A DNA stretch of 54,899 nucleotides from an uncultured delta proteobacterium (GCA_903870415.1 CAIQDA010000510.1:1-54899), one strand, 5' to 3'. Positions 38,784-47,357 are shown, numbered from the stretch's first letter. A program made the numbers and translations. The notes: a model not told the origin generated them from the sequence alone.

Positions 38784-39050
38784 ATGACCCGCAGTGTAGA
38801 AGTTTTTGGGACTCTTCGCTCGTTCATTTTCGATGGGGAATGCCGATTGCAGCTCGCCGACAGCGCGCTTCCTGAAGAAGTGCGCGAAGCCCTCGTTGCC
38901 TTCGCCCGTGCGCGGGAACATGTGACAAGTGGCCTTCGCGCGATCCTCGATCGCTCGGTCATCGCCGCCGACGACCGCATTCTCCGCGAAGACGAGCCTA
39001 TCGGCAATGGCGCAATCCTCGCCATCCTGCCGCCCGTGTGCGGAGGCTGA
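38784..39050 (+). CDS. moaD: Molybdopterin synthase sulfur carrier subunit
   Basis: An 88-residue ubiquitin-fold protein ending in PPVCGG; the terminal Gly-Gly is the thiocarboxylation site. ILREDEPIGNGAILAILPPV is typical of the family. It starts 14 bp after moeA and ends one base before moaE. Confidence 0.92.
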   Translation: MTRSVEVFGTLRSFIFDGECRLQLADSALPEEVREALVAFARAREHVTSGLRAILDRSVIAADDRILREDEPIGNGAILAILPPVCGG

Positions 39051-39051
39051 C

Positions 39052-39513
39052 GTGATCACGCTGCACGTGGGACAGGCCCCGCTCGATCTCCCGGTCCTCG
39101 AATCGTTCGGCCTTGAGAAATATGGCGACGACGGCGTAGGCGCGCTGGTGATCTTCGCAGGCGTCGTGAGGCGTGCGTCGCAAAGCCCGGCCCTCACCGC
39201 GATGACGTACGATGGCCATCCGCGACTCATCGCTCGCGGTTTCGAACGCCTCGAACACGCGTTGCGAGAACAGCAACCTGCCGCATGGAACGCGTCCGTT
39301 CAGTTTCGTCTGGGTCGTGTCCCTGTCGGCGCGGCGAGCCTCATCATTGCGACGATCTCCGCGCACCGCCCCGCGGCCTACGAGATGAACCGGGCCATTC
39401 TTGAGGGAATCAAGCTCTATTCCCCGATTTGGAAGTGCGAGCACTTCGAAGACGGCCAGAACACCTGGCTCGATGGTCGGTCGCTCCGCGAGCCACCGCG
39501 GGAAACGCCGTGA
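39052..39513 (+). CDS. moaE: Molybdopterin synthase catalytic subunit
   Basis: About 153 residues; it uses two MoaD thiocarboxylates to turn cPMP into molybdopterin. Family blocks are ALVIFAGVVRRAS, MTYDGHP, FRLGRVPVGAASLIIA, SAHRPAAYE and SPIWKCEHFEDGQNTWLDG, with the catalytic lysine in PIWK. The GTG start at 39052 is chosen because it directly follows moaD; the open frame upstream is antisense-like to nothing and lies inside moaD. Confidence 0.92.
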   Translation: MITLHVGQAPLDLPVLESFGLEKYGDDGVGALVIFAGVVRRASQSPALTAMTYDGHPRLIARGFERLEHALREQQPAAWNASVQFRLGRVPVGAASLIIATISAHRPAAYEMNRAILEGIKLYSPIWKCEHFEDGQNTWLDGRSLREPPRETP

Positions 39514-39827
39514 AGGTACACATCGGGCCCGAGGGTGTTTGCGTCCGCGTGCATCGAGGAGAGGCGTTCCAGATGCTCACCGGAACAAGCGCCACGCTCG
39601 CTATCCCTTTTCCTTGCAGCAAAACGACGCTTCTCACCGTCGAGAGCCGCGACATTGACAAGCCCGCTGTCGAAGTGACGCCGAACAGCCTTCTCATTAT
39701 TGTTCCCTCCGACACGCTCCGAGCGGCCCTCGCGTCGGCTCCGTCGCGGCTTCCGTTTGCGGTTATTCCACCCGTTCTCGGGGTCTTCGAAGCGCCCATC
39801 GACCTCGAAATCGACGTTCGCCGCTGA
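39510..39827 (+). CDS. Small protein of unknown function at the end of the moa operon
   Basis: About 105 residues from a GTG that overlaps the moaE stop (GTGA). It has no signal peptide or membrane helix; the sequence suggests alternating beta strands (VKVHIGPEGVCVRVHRGEAF, SLLIIVPSDTL, LEIDVRR). I do not recognise a family. Its coupling to moaE and its abutting stop with the convergent molybdate transporter gene suggest a role in cofactor synthesis, sulfur transfer or regulation, but this is only position-based. Confidence 0.72.
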   Translation: MKVHIGPEGVCVRVHRGEAFQMLTGTSATLAIPFPCSKTTLLTVESRDIDKPAVEVTPNSLLIIVPSDTLRAALASAPSRLPFAVIPPVLGVFEAPIDLEIDVRR

Positions 39828-40979
39828 TCACGGAGCGCGCCCGTTCCAACGCACCGCGACGCCCGAACCGCCTTTGAACCTTGCCGCGAGCCACGCGAAC
39901 GCCGCAAACGCAAGCACTCCGGCTAAAAGATTTCCTGTAAATGCGCTCATCGCCGCACCGGCCACCATGGAAAGCCGAAGCGCCGGGTCCTCGAGACTCG
40001 GTCGAGCGAGCGCCGCGTGATGGACTGCCGTCAGCGTAAGGAGCATCGCAAGGCCAAAACGGGGCAGCGCGGCGAATACCTGGGGCCCGAGAGCAAAGCC
40101 CGCGACAATCAGTAAAAGGCCGAAAAGCGCCGTCGCAAGCGGTTCGCGAGCACCGGCACGGACATGCGCCGTGAGTCCCCCGCTGCCGTGGCAAAACGGC
40201 AATCCGCCAAGGAGCGCCGCAACCACATTTCCAGCACCCATGCTCAGGAGCAGTCGTCGCGGGGTTACCCGATGCGCGGCGTCGCCAAAATAGGCGTGCG
40301 CCGCGGCATGGGTTCCGAGGACCGAATTTCCCAGCGTCAACGGGATTTGCGTCAGCACCATGGTCGCAATGAGGCCCCAGCGCGGGGCGGCACCATCGCT
40401 CAAATGATGCGAAATCGGAGCCGAGGTCGCGTCCCGTGACACGAGCCCCGTCATGACGGTCGCGACGGTCAGGGCTGCGATGACGGGAAACCCCGCTCGC
40501 TTTTCGAGAACAATTGCGCCTACAACCGCAAGCACAAGAACCGAGGCTGTCGCGATGGTCGAGCCCCCGTCCGCAATCGCCATGCGCGACGCTTGTCCGA
40601 GCAGAAGCACGGCGAGCCCGAGCTGCAAAGCGTGCACAATTGCGAACGGACAGCGCGCCAGGAATTTCTCCACGCCGCCGAACGCAAGCGTGAGAAAGCC
40701 CGCTCCGAGTATGAGCCCCGCGAGCCTCATTTCCGACGCCGAAGCCCTCGCACTGAGCGCGAGAACCGCGAGGGACTTCAGTGGCTGAACGGGCATCGGA
40801 ATGCGGAACATCATTGACGAAGTTACGTAAGCGACGCCGGTTCCAACGAGCGCGACACGGCCCTCGACGCAGCCCGATCGCTCGAGCGCCAATAGCAGCG
40901 GCATCAGCACCGCAATGTCTGCCGCGCCGGCAAATCGAAGGGCCAATCGATGCATCGCGCGCAGAAACATGGCTCCCAC
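39828..40979 (-). CDS. MOT1-type molybdate transporter
   Basis: A 383-residue membrane protein with about ten hydrophobic helices. Two signatures of the MOT1 branch of SulP-like transporters are present: MPVQPLKSLAVLAL (near residue 62) and LPFCHGSGGLTAHVRAGAR (near 265). These proteins import molybdate with high affinity. It is convergent with the moa operon and divergent from mobA, which fits molybdate supply for cofactor synthesis. The start may also be the ATG three codons later (40970). Confidence 0.88.
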   Translation of the reverse strand: MGAMFLRAMHRLALRFAGAADIAVLMPLLLALERSGCVEGRVALVGTGVAYVTSSMMFRIPMPVQPLKSLAVLALSARASASEMRLAGLILGAGFLTLAFGGVEKFLARCPFAIVHALQLGLAVLLLGQASRMAIADGGSTIATASVLVLAVVGAIVLEKRAGFPVIAALTVATVMTGLVSRDATSAPISHHLSDGAAPRWGLIATMVLTQIPLTLGNSVLGTHAAAHAYFGDAAHRVTPRRLLLSMGAGNVVAALLGGLPFCHGSGGLTAHVRAGAREPLATALFGLLLIVAGFALGPQVFAALPRFGLAMLLTLTAVHHAALARPSLEDPALRLSMVAGAAMSAFTGNLLAGVLAFAAFAWLAARFKGGSGVAVRWNGRAP

Positions 40980-41065
40980 TCTGCAAATTTACGGCCTTGA
41001 ACGGCTGCGCGATGATCCCGTCACCGCCTCATCGGGGCTGGCACCATGCGTGCTTGGGATCAAGA

Positions 41066-41668
41066 ATGACCTCCACGCCGTTCAACATGAATCCGGGTCA
41101 CCACGCCATGGGCATCGCGCTGGCCGGTGGTCTCTCGTCTCGTATGGGGACAAAAAAGGCTTACCTCCGCGACCCGAGCCGCGGCTATCGCACGCTGCTC
41201 GAAATCACGGTCGACCTCTTGGCGCAGGTCCCATGCACGGCGGTCTTCGTGAGCGGCGTTGAGCCTGGCTTTTCATCGTTTGCCGATCGATGGCCCATGC
41301 TCGGCCCCCTTGGAGGAATCGACGCAGCGCTGCACGAGGTTTGCGAAGATCAGAGCTCCGCCCTCCTCGTGCCAGTCGATATGCCTTTGCTTCGCGCGGA
41401 CGATCTCCAGGAACTTCTCACCTCCCTCAGCGCGACCGTTCCGGCCGTGCACGCGCGCGGATGGCCGCTTCCGCTGGCGCTCCGTGTGAATCCGCCCGTG
41501 CGCCAAGCCATGGCCGCATGCCTACAACAGCCGTGTGCCGATGGGCGCTCCGTGAGGGCCTTCGTCGCGGCCATCGGCGGCGTTTCGATTAACCCCAAAA
41601 ACCCCGATCGCTTCGTGAGCATGGACACGCCCGAGGCGTGGGCGGGGTATCAAGACACGGCGCGCTAA
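41066..41668 (+). CDS. mobA: Molybdenum cofactor guanylyltransferase
   Basis: About 200 residues. The nucleotide-binding signature GIALAGGLSSRMGTKKA is at the start, followed by PMLGPLGGIDAAL and LLVPVDMPLLRADDL. MobA attaches GMP to Moco to make the MGD form that type II DMSO-reductase-family enzymes need. The frame is open to 40781, over the divergent transporter, so the ATG at 41066 is preferred; ATGs at 41087 and 41108 are also possible. Confidence 0.9.
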   Translation: MTSTPFNMNPGHHAMGIALAGGLSSRMGTKKAYLRDPSRGYRTLLEITVDLLAQVPCTAVFVSGVEPGFSSFADRWPMLGPLGGIDAALHEVCEDQSSALLVPVDMPLLRADDLQELLTSLSATVPAVHARGWPLPLALRVNPPVRQAMAACLQQPCADGRSVRAFVAAIGGVSINPKNPDRFVSMDTPEAWAGYQDTAR

Positions 41669-41822
41669 CTGCCCCCGTCGCGCACGCGGCACATGGTGGC
41701 AACGGCGCCTTTCCTGCACAAGCGTGCATAGCTTGCACCGCCCTGCGACACCGAACGCTCGAAACTTCTACGATGGTGACCGTTCGTATCGTTTGTTAGC
41801 GTCGAAGGAAATGCATGGGATC

Positions 41823-41836
41823 ATGATATTAGTCAT
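41823..41836 (+). promoter_or_regulatory. Candidate operator upstream of the Crp/Fnr gene
   Basis: ATGATATTAGTCAT, a palindrome of the form TGAT-N4-GTCA, lies 136 bp upstream of the regulator start in a 297-bp gap that holds no convincing gene. It is the same form as the sites near ric and nosZ and could give autoregulation. Confidence 0.5.
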
Positions 41837-41965
41837 GGTCGCTGCCATGCTCTCCCGAATCTTGCACGCACGCCAGCGGTTTGGTGAATCGACGGTCAGC
41901 GGCGAGGGTGCCGTCAACGCTCGCGCCGACGCTTCCTTCAGCCGCATTCACCTGGATTCGCCCCG

Positions 41966-42751
41966 ATGGCAAAGCCCCCGAACGCCGCACGTTTCACGCC
42001 TAAAGAGCAAGTGTTGACGTCGTCGCAGCTTTTTAGCGGCGTCTCCGCCTCCCTCGTTCGCTCATTTGCGCCGGCGTGCGAACGACTCATTCTTGGGCGA
42101 GGAGACATTCTCTGGATGCCCGCGGACCACATTGGTCACTTTCACCTGGTGGCGTTCGGCGCGGTCAAACTGCAGCGTTTGCGCCCGGACAGTCCTGTCA
42201 TTCTAGGATTTTTCCTTCCCGGCGAAAGCGTCGCCGATGCCCTCGTCATTTCGCGCGGCGCGATGCCCGCCTGTGCGGTCGCGCAAAGCACCGTCGCCGA
42301 GGTCTTGCTCGTCCCCGCCGAACTTGTCCTCGCCGCGGCTAAACGTGATGCCGCCCTCGCCGAGGCCCTTCACGCCGCGGTGGCGCGACAGGTGCTTTGG
42401 CTTCACACGAAGATTGAGGTCGTCACGATCGGATCGGTCGCCGAACGCCTCTCCACGTTTGTCTTGCGGCTTGTCGAACGACGGGGCGGCACGGACTCGA
42501 ACCGCGTCGAGGTACCCGTGTCTCCAACGCGCGTCGAGCTTGCATCCGTGATCGAAGCGCGGCCGGAAACCGTCACGCGGGCGCTCGGGAAACTCGCAAA
42601 AGATGGCGTATTCACCGTGACAAAGTCGGCCATTTTCGTCCATGATCTCGCAGCATTGAAGCGCATCGTGCCGCACGAGACCACCGAATGCCCCGCCAGC
42701 GGCGTCTATGTCGAGGGCGTCGACTCGTCACCGTCTTCACACGAATACTGA
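41966..42751 (+). CDS. Crp/Fnr-family transcription regulator without an FNR iron-sulfur cysteine set
   Basis: A 261-residue regulator. The effector domain (about 20-140) is a cyclic-nucleotide-binding-like beta barrel (GDILWMPADHIGHFHLVAFG, GFFLPGES). A long dimer helix follows, then a winged HTH (ELASVIEARPETVTRALGKL). The recognition helix keeps E-x-x-T/S-R as in FNR, which reads TTGAT-like half-sites. Only a few scattered cysteines exist and none form the FNR N-terminal set, so oxygen sensing by a [4Fe-4S] cluster is unlikely; DNR/NnrR-type regulators, which sense NO through heme, are a better model. It probably controls the nearby N-oxide genes. Confidence 0.88.
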   Translation: MAKPPNAARFTPKEQVLTSSQLFSGVSASLVRSFAPACERLILGRGDILWMPADHIGHFHLVAFGAVKLQRLRPDSPVILGFFLPGESVADALVISRGAMPACAVAQSTVAEVLLVPAELVLAAAKRDAALAEALHAAVARQVLWLHTKIEVVTIGSVAERLSTFVLRLVERRGGTDSNRVEVPVSPTRVELASVIEARPETVTRALGKLAKDGVFTVTKSAIFVHDLAALKRIVPHETTECPASGVYVEGVDSSPSSHEY

Positions 42752-42781
42752 ACCGCCGACGAGCCTTATGTCATGACCCTG

Positions 42782-43891
42782 CTACCCGGCGCGCCGCGCC
42801 AAGGCCGCAAGCGTGAGGACCAGGGCCACCGCGTTCAACTGATGCAGCACCGCAAGCGGAAGCGACACATTTGTCAAAACGACCGCCGCGCCGAGCGTGA
42901 TTTGAAGCGCGAGATGGGCAAACGTCCGAAGCGCCCACGCCCTTGAACGAGGAGCCGTTCGCGCGATGGTGCCGACGACCACAAGCAACGCTGCGGAAAC
43001 CCCGTAAGCGGCCATGCGGTGCGCCCAGTGAACCGCGGAACCTTCCTGAAGGCACATGAGGCCCTCGCACGCGGCGACTTCCGGCGGGAGCCAGCGTCCA
43101 CCGAAACTTGGAAACGTTGGGTAAAGCACGCCGGCGCGAAGGCCCGCCACCGCCGCACCAAGGAGCATGACAACGAACGCCGCGGCACCGATCGCCTGCA
43201 CTTGGCGGGTAAAGGCGGCTCGGTGACCACGGAGCGGGTCGAGTTCCGCGGTGAGCGCGAGCAGGAGCAACGTCGCCGTCCCTAGATGAAACGCCAAGAG
43301 CCACGGGTGTACCATCGGACGGTCGCGCAGGCCGCTCGCGACCATGACCCAGCCAACGGTGCCTTGGAACACAACCCCCGTCGCCACGAGCCCCATGCGC
43401 CGAGCGCGCGAAACGCCAAGCTTCGAACGGAAGCTGCTTGAAAATAGCGGAGCGGCGAGTGCGAGAAAAACCAAGCGTCCGAGGACCCGGTGCACGTACT
43501 CGGGCCAAAAGAGCGTCCTGAACTCATCAAGGGTGGGTGCAAGCTGCACGTACTGCGGGGTGCGTTTGTACGCGTCGTAGAGCGCCTCCCATTGCGCGTG
43601 GGTCATCGGTGGAAGGACGCCGAAGACCGGCTGCCACACGACGATGGAAAGTCCCGCGTCGAGCAGGCGTACCCACGCCCCGACGCCGACGAGCGTTCCC
43701 ATAAGCACGGCAACGGCGATGAGCCATCCGCGCGCGTGGCCCGTGAGTCTGACGTCGGGTCGCGGCGTCGAAGGAGCTACCACCCGCGTGTCTCCGCGAG
43801 CCTCGACGCTGCCCAATGAAGGTTGCCCGTTCGCATCGCCTGACGAATGCGCCTTCCGTGCCACCTTTGGCATCGTCGCTGCATGGGTCAT
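42782..43891 (-). CDS. ctaA: Heme A synthase (COX15/CtaA)
   Basis: A 369-residue membrane protein with eight predicted helices. VRLLDAGLSIVVWQPVFGVL, the heme-ligand block WPEYVHRVLGR, HPWLLAFHLG, VHWAHRMAAYG and LHQLNA give the conserved histidines of the family, which oxidises heme O to heme A for aa3-type oxidases. The first ~50 residues are a polar extension; an ATG a few codons in (MPKVARK) could be the real start. It is divergent from a CopD-like membrane protein gene. Confidence 0.92.
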   Translation of the reverse strand: MTHAATMPKVARKAHSSGDANGQPSLGSVEARGDTRVVAPSTPRPDVRLTGHARGWLIAVAVLMGTLVGVGAWVRLLDAGLSIVVWQPVFGVLPPMTHAQWEALYDAYKRTPQYVQLAPTLDEFRTLFWPEYVHRVLGRLVFLALAAPLFSSSFRSKLGVSRARRMGLVATGVVFQGTVGWVMVASGLRDRPMVHPWLLAFHLGTATLLLLALTAELDPLRGHRAAFTRQVQAIGAAAFVVMLLGAAVAGLRAGVLYPTFPSFGGRWLPPEVAACEGLMCLQEGSAVHWAHRMAAYGVSAALLVVVGTIARTAPRSRAWALRTFAHLALQITLGAAVVLTNVSLPLAVLHQLNAVALVLTLAALARRAG

Positions 43892-44064
43892 CGTATGAAT
43901 CGCTCCGCGCCGTCATCGCCTTGCATCGCCGACGCGAAGACCGCGGGTATAAGCCTTCGCATCGCCTGCGCCGCGCCCTCACCGAGGCGCACCGCCTGCG
44001 CTTCGCAGCAATTGCTGCGGTTTTTTGCGCCACGCCTTCGCGATACGTTCCCGCGATGTGACCG

Positions 44065-44574
44065 ATGAGGGTGCTCTATCTTCTTGCAGTCTACACGCAT
44101 ATCCTGGCGGCGATTGTCTGGGTCGGAACGAACATCGTCCTCGCGATCGCCGTCGTTCCGCACCTTCGTGATCCGGAACTGCGTGGGCCGGTCCTCGCCC
44201 TTCTTCGCGGCGCAGGGCCTCGGCTCTCGCGCGTCGGTTGGTCCGCGCTCGTCGCACTTCTCGTGACCGGTACGTTCAACCTCTACGTGCGCGGGTACCT
44301 GACGACCGACGCGATGATGAGCGCAGCCTCGAACCCCATCGGCATCGCCGTCCTGCTGAAACTCCTGGGAATGTCCTGCGTGATTGCGCTCAACGTGGCC
44401 CATGACTTGCGTTGGGGGCCGGCCGCCGCGGACGCGATCGAACGGGACCCGCGAGGACTTCAACCGGAGACCGTTCGGCTCCGCTCCCTCGCACGTTACG
44501 CGGGTCGCTTCGGGACCCTCCTCAGTTTGCTGCTCGTCGCCGCGGGCGTTGTCATCGTGCGCGGCTGGTTCTGA
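44065..44574 (+). CDS. CopD-like integral membrane protein
   Basis: A 169-residue protein with four predicted helices; YTHILAAIVWVGTNIVLAIA at the N-terminus, with a histidine in helix 1, and ALVTGTFNLYVRGYL-like segments fit the CopD/DUF family found in copper and heme contexts. It lies 42 bp upstream of a radical-SAM gene on the same strand. A role in copper or heme handling for the terminal reductases is possible but not shown. Confidence 0.7.
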   Translation: MRVLYLLAVYTHILAAIVWVGTNIVLAIAVVPHLRDPELRGPVLALLRGAGPRLSRVGWSALVALLVTGTFNLYVRGYLTTDAMMSAASNPIGIAVLLKLLGMSCVIALNVAHDLRWGPAAADAIERDPRGLQPETVRLRSLARYAGRFGTLLSLLLVAAGVVIVRGWF

Positions 44575-44616
44575 ACGCGCCTGTCCTCACACGCACTTTG
44601 CTTGGAGAAAAGACTC

Positions 44617-45741
44617 ATGTTCGACATCGACTATGCGAAGGCTCCGCTTCTCGTCATTTGGGAGGTCACGCGCGGGTGCGCCCTCGCATGCCAGCACTGC
44701 CGCGCGGCCACGTGGGATTTCACCGATCCCGAGGAACTTTCCACGGACGAAGGCAAGCGCCTCCTCGACCGCATCGCCGCCATGGGAACGCCCATCGTCG
44801 TGTTCACGGGCGGAGACCCGCTGCGTCGCGACGACCTCGAAGAACTCATTCGCCACGCGCGCACCTTGGGTCTCAAGACCGGAACCATCCCCGCGACAAG
44901 CCCTCGCCTCACCCGAGAGCGCGTGCGAAGCCTCAAAGCCGCCGGACTCGAACAGCTCGCACTGAGCATCGACGCCCCGAACGCGGAGGAGCACGATGGC
45001 TTCCGTCGCGTTGCCGGATGCTTCGAGAAGGCTCTCGAGGCGGCAACGTGGGCGCGCGAAGAAGGCATCGCGCTTCAGATCAACACGGTATTTGCTGGAT
45101 GGAACGCGCACCACGGCGACGCGATGACGAACCTCGTCGCAGGCCTCGGCCCCGTCTTCTGGGAGGTGTTCTTCCTCGTGCCCGTCGGTCGTGGCTCCAC
45201 CATGGCGTCGTGTTCTCCGACGGAGATGGATGCACTCTTCACGCTTCTGCACCAAGCCTCGCAGCGCGTGCCCTTCATCATCAAGGTGACGGAGGCTCCG
45301 CAATACCGCGTCTACCTCGCGAAGCATCGGCAGGCGCCGCCCGCGCATCCGGCACGAGACACGGCCCCACTCCCGAGCGCCCATCACCACGTGGGCGGCC
45401 AGCTCACCGCGACGCGCACGGGCATTAACTCAGGAAAAGGCTTCGCTTTTGTCGATCACCACGGGGTCGTCATGCCGAGCGGCTTCCTTCCGGTGGCGTG
45501 CGGCTCCGTTCGGGAACAAGACATCGCAACCGTGTACCGCGAGTCGCCAACGTTCCTCGCGCTCCGGGACCCGGACAAGCTCGAGGGCGGCTGCGGCCAA
45601 TGCAGCTGGCGTGATCTCTGCGGCGGCTCTCGTGCGCGCGCCTACGCCGTCACGGGCAACATGCTCGCCGCCGAACCGATCTGCGACCTCGCTCGCAGGC
45701 TCGAAGACCAGCAACGGCAGCAGCAGCTTTCACAAGCTTAA
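44617..45741 (+). CDS. Radical-SAM/SPASM protein, AhbD/NirJ-like
   Basis: About 374 residues. The SAM-cluster site is TRGCALACQHC and GGDPLRRDDL follows. The C-terminal SPASM-like region has CGSV, CGQCSWRDLCGG and PICDL cysteines for auxiliary clusters. This fits a group related to AhbD and NirJ, enzymes that act on heme precursors, though substrate is not proven. The start is ATG 44617 with GGAG nine bases upstream; an upstream TTG is less likely. The C-terminus is glutamine-rich. Confidence 0.85.
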   Translation: MFDIDYAKAPLLVIWEVTRGCALACQHCRAATWDFTDPEELSTDEGKRLLDRIAAMGTPIVVFTGGDPLRRDDLEELIRHARTLGLKTGTIPATSPRLTRERVRSLKAAGLEQLALSIDAPNAEEHDGFRRVAGCFEKALEAATWAREEGIALQINTVFAGWNAHHGDAMTNLVAGLGPVFWEVFFLVPVGRGSTMASCSPTEMDALFTLLHQASQRVPFIIKVTEAPQYRVYLAKHRQAPPAHPARDTAPLPSAHHHVGGQLTATRTGINSGKGFAFVDHHGVVMPSGFLPVACGSVREQDIATVYRESPTFLALRDPDKLEGGCGQCSWRDLCGGSRARAYAVTGNMLAAEPICDLARRLEDQQRQQQLSQA

Positions 45742-45854
45742 ACGCTGCTTTTTCGAAACGCTCTCAACCCGTGACGTCGACCGTCGCCATCGCGGTGCAG
45801 CGCTTCGACCCGTGAAGGTCGAGCACTGCTCCGCGCGATGACGGATTCGATTCG

Positions 45855-46430
45855 CTACTTCGCCGCGGCGGGCACGAGCACTTCGTCGATAACGTGGACG
45901 ATGCCGTTCATCGCCTTCACGGACGCCAAGATGTGGGCGTTCTCGACCATGACCTTGCCATCCTTCACGTGAAGCGTGAGCTTCTGACCATCGGACATCG
46001 GCACGAGCTGGCCGTCCTTCATGTCCTTGAGCTGAATGATGGGAACACAGGCGTGATGCTTGAGAACGGCCGTCAACGCGTCCTTCTTCTCGGGCTTCAG
46101 CAGGTCTTCAACGGTGCCCTTTGGCAGCTTCGCGAACGCGGCGTTCGTGGGCGCGAAGACCGTGTACACGCCGCCCGGACTCGCGAGCGATGGTGCCAAA
46201 CCGGCGGAGACGATCGCGGCGACGAGGGTCGTGTGATCGGGGCTCCCCACCGCGACATCGACCACGGTCTTCTCGCTGTCTTTCTTTGGAGCAGCAGGCG
46301 GCTCGGGAGGCGGCGCCGCCACCGCAGGAGCGGCAGTCGTGGCGGGCGGCGGAGTCGCCTCAACGGTCTGCTTATCGCAACCGAGCATGCCAGCGAAGGC
46401 CAGCGAAAGTAGGGAGATCGTGCGTTTCAT
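45855..46430 (-). CDS. Fasciclin-domain lipoprotein
   Basis: A 191-residue protein: lipobox FAGMLGCDK, a Pro/Ala linker (about 25-50), and one fasciclin (FAS1) domain with GVYTVFAPTNAAFAKLP (H1 box) and NGIVHVIDEVLVP (H2 box). FAS1 domains mediate adhesion or protein contacts. It is 93 bp after nosY on the same strand and could be the last gene of the nos operon. Confidence 0.9.
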   Translation of the reverse strand: MKRTISLLSLAFAGMLGCDKQTVEATPPPATTAAPAVAAPPPEPPAAPKKDSEKTVVDVAVGSPDHTTLVAAIVSAGLAPSLASPGGVYTVFAPTNAAFAKLPKGTVEDLLKPEKKDALTAVLKHHACVPIIQLKDMKDGQLVPMSDGQKLTLHVKDGKVMVENAHILASVKAMNGIVHVIDEVLVPAAAK

Positions 46431-46523
46431 ATGCGGAGGTTCCTTGAGGTTGCCAGTGAGATGAAGAGGGTGAGCGAGGCTATCTGTGGAGCTAACGTCG
46501 TGCGCAAGGCCATGCGCCGGCGG

Positions 46524-47357
46524 CTAACCCACGAGGTCCGAACGAAGGAATCGCGCGCGGGCAATGCCGAAGCCCACGAGACCAAGGACGAGGGGCCACG
46601 AGACCCCGAGAAGAAAGGCCTTCGTCGCGCCGAGGTCGTTCGCAATCCAAAACCCGACGGGGCCGAGCAGCGAAAGATCTGGATCGATTCCCGACAGGAT
46701 TCCGATGCGAGCGGCCTCCATTGGGTTCGATGCTGCGAGAGAAAATACAGCCATTGGAGGAAGTCGCCACCGGAGCAGAACGCCGAGAAGCGCCAAGTCG
46801 TGAAACGCCGCGCCCATGATCCAAACGACGAGCGCGTAGATGACACCCTTGTCCGGCGTCGACGCGAACGCCGCGAGCGCGAGCCCGATTCCCGTGTATC
46901 CTGCAACCAACGCGCTTGCGATGGCGAGCGTGCGCGCAGCCTCCATCACGAGCGCCGTCGACTCTCCTTGGCGGAGGCCAACGACCACAATGGCGGCGAG
47001 GAGCACGGCGAGCGGCGCAAGAAGCACGAGCAGTCGCGAGAGCGCGAGAGCCAGAAGCCAAGCATTTCGCTTCACAGGCTGCACGAGCAGCACGTCGAAG
47101 ACCCCTGTCACACGCGCGCGCGGAATCGTCGTCGCCGTCGCCACAAGCGCCACGAGAGGCAGCACGAGCACAACGGCCGTCGAGAGATTCAAGACCACGC
47201 GCGAGAGCCCCGTGAACCCAAGCATCGACGACTCGCGCAGACCGATGGTGAGGAACGCTCCAAACACGACCACATAGATGGCGGCGACGAAGACAAGCCA
47301 CTTCGAGCGCAACGCGTCCGCGAGCTCGAGTCGAAAAAATGTGAGTACCCCGCTCAT
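46524..47357 (-). CDS. nosY: ABC-2 type permease of the nos copper-assembly system
   Basis: About 277 residues with six predicted helices. TFFRLELADALRSKWLVF at the start and ALVATATTIPRARVTGVFDV, VVWIMGAAFHDLAL and LLGPVGFW are as in NosY, which with NosF forms the ABC part of the NosDFY complex for CuZ-site maturation of NosZ. Start at 47357 overlaps the nosL stop (ATGA); the open frame upstream is not coding. Confidence 0.9.
   Translation of the reverse strand: MSGVLTFFRLELADALRSKWLVFVAAIYVVVFGAFLTIGLRESSMLGFTGLSRVVLNLSTAVVLVLPLVALVATATTIPRARVTGVFDVLLVQPVKRNAWLLALALSRLLVLLAPLAVLLAAIVVVGLRQGESTALVMEAARTLAIASALVAGYTGIGLALAAFASTPDKGVIYALVVWIMGAAFHDLALLGVLLRWRLPPMAVFSLAASNPMEAARIGILSGIDPDLSLLGPVGFWIANDLGATKAFLLGVSWPLVLGLVGFGIARARFLRSDLVG

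Noticed and set aside
41724-42017. 97-residue frame upstream of the Crp/Fnr gene
   Set aside because: Overlaps the regulator start, contains the candidate operator and has no recognisable sequence; better read as a regulatory region.
45796-45830. Hairpin (TCGACC/GGTCGA) between the radical-SAM and fasciclin genes
   Set aside because: Six-bp stem with internal mismatch and no T-run; not enough to call a terminator.
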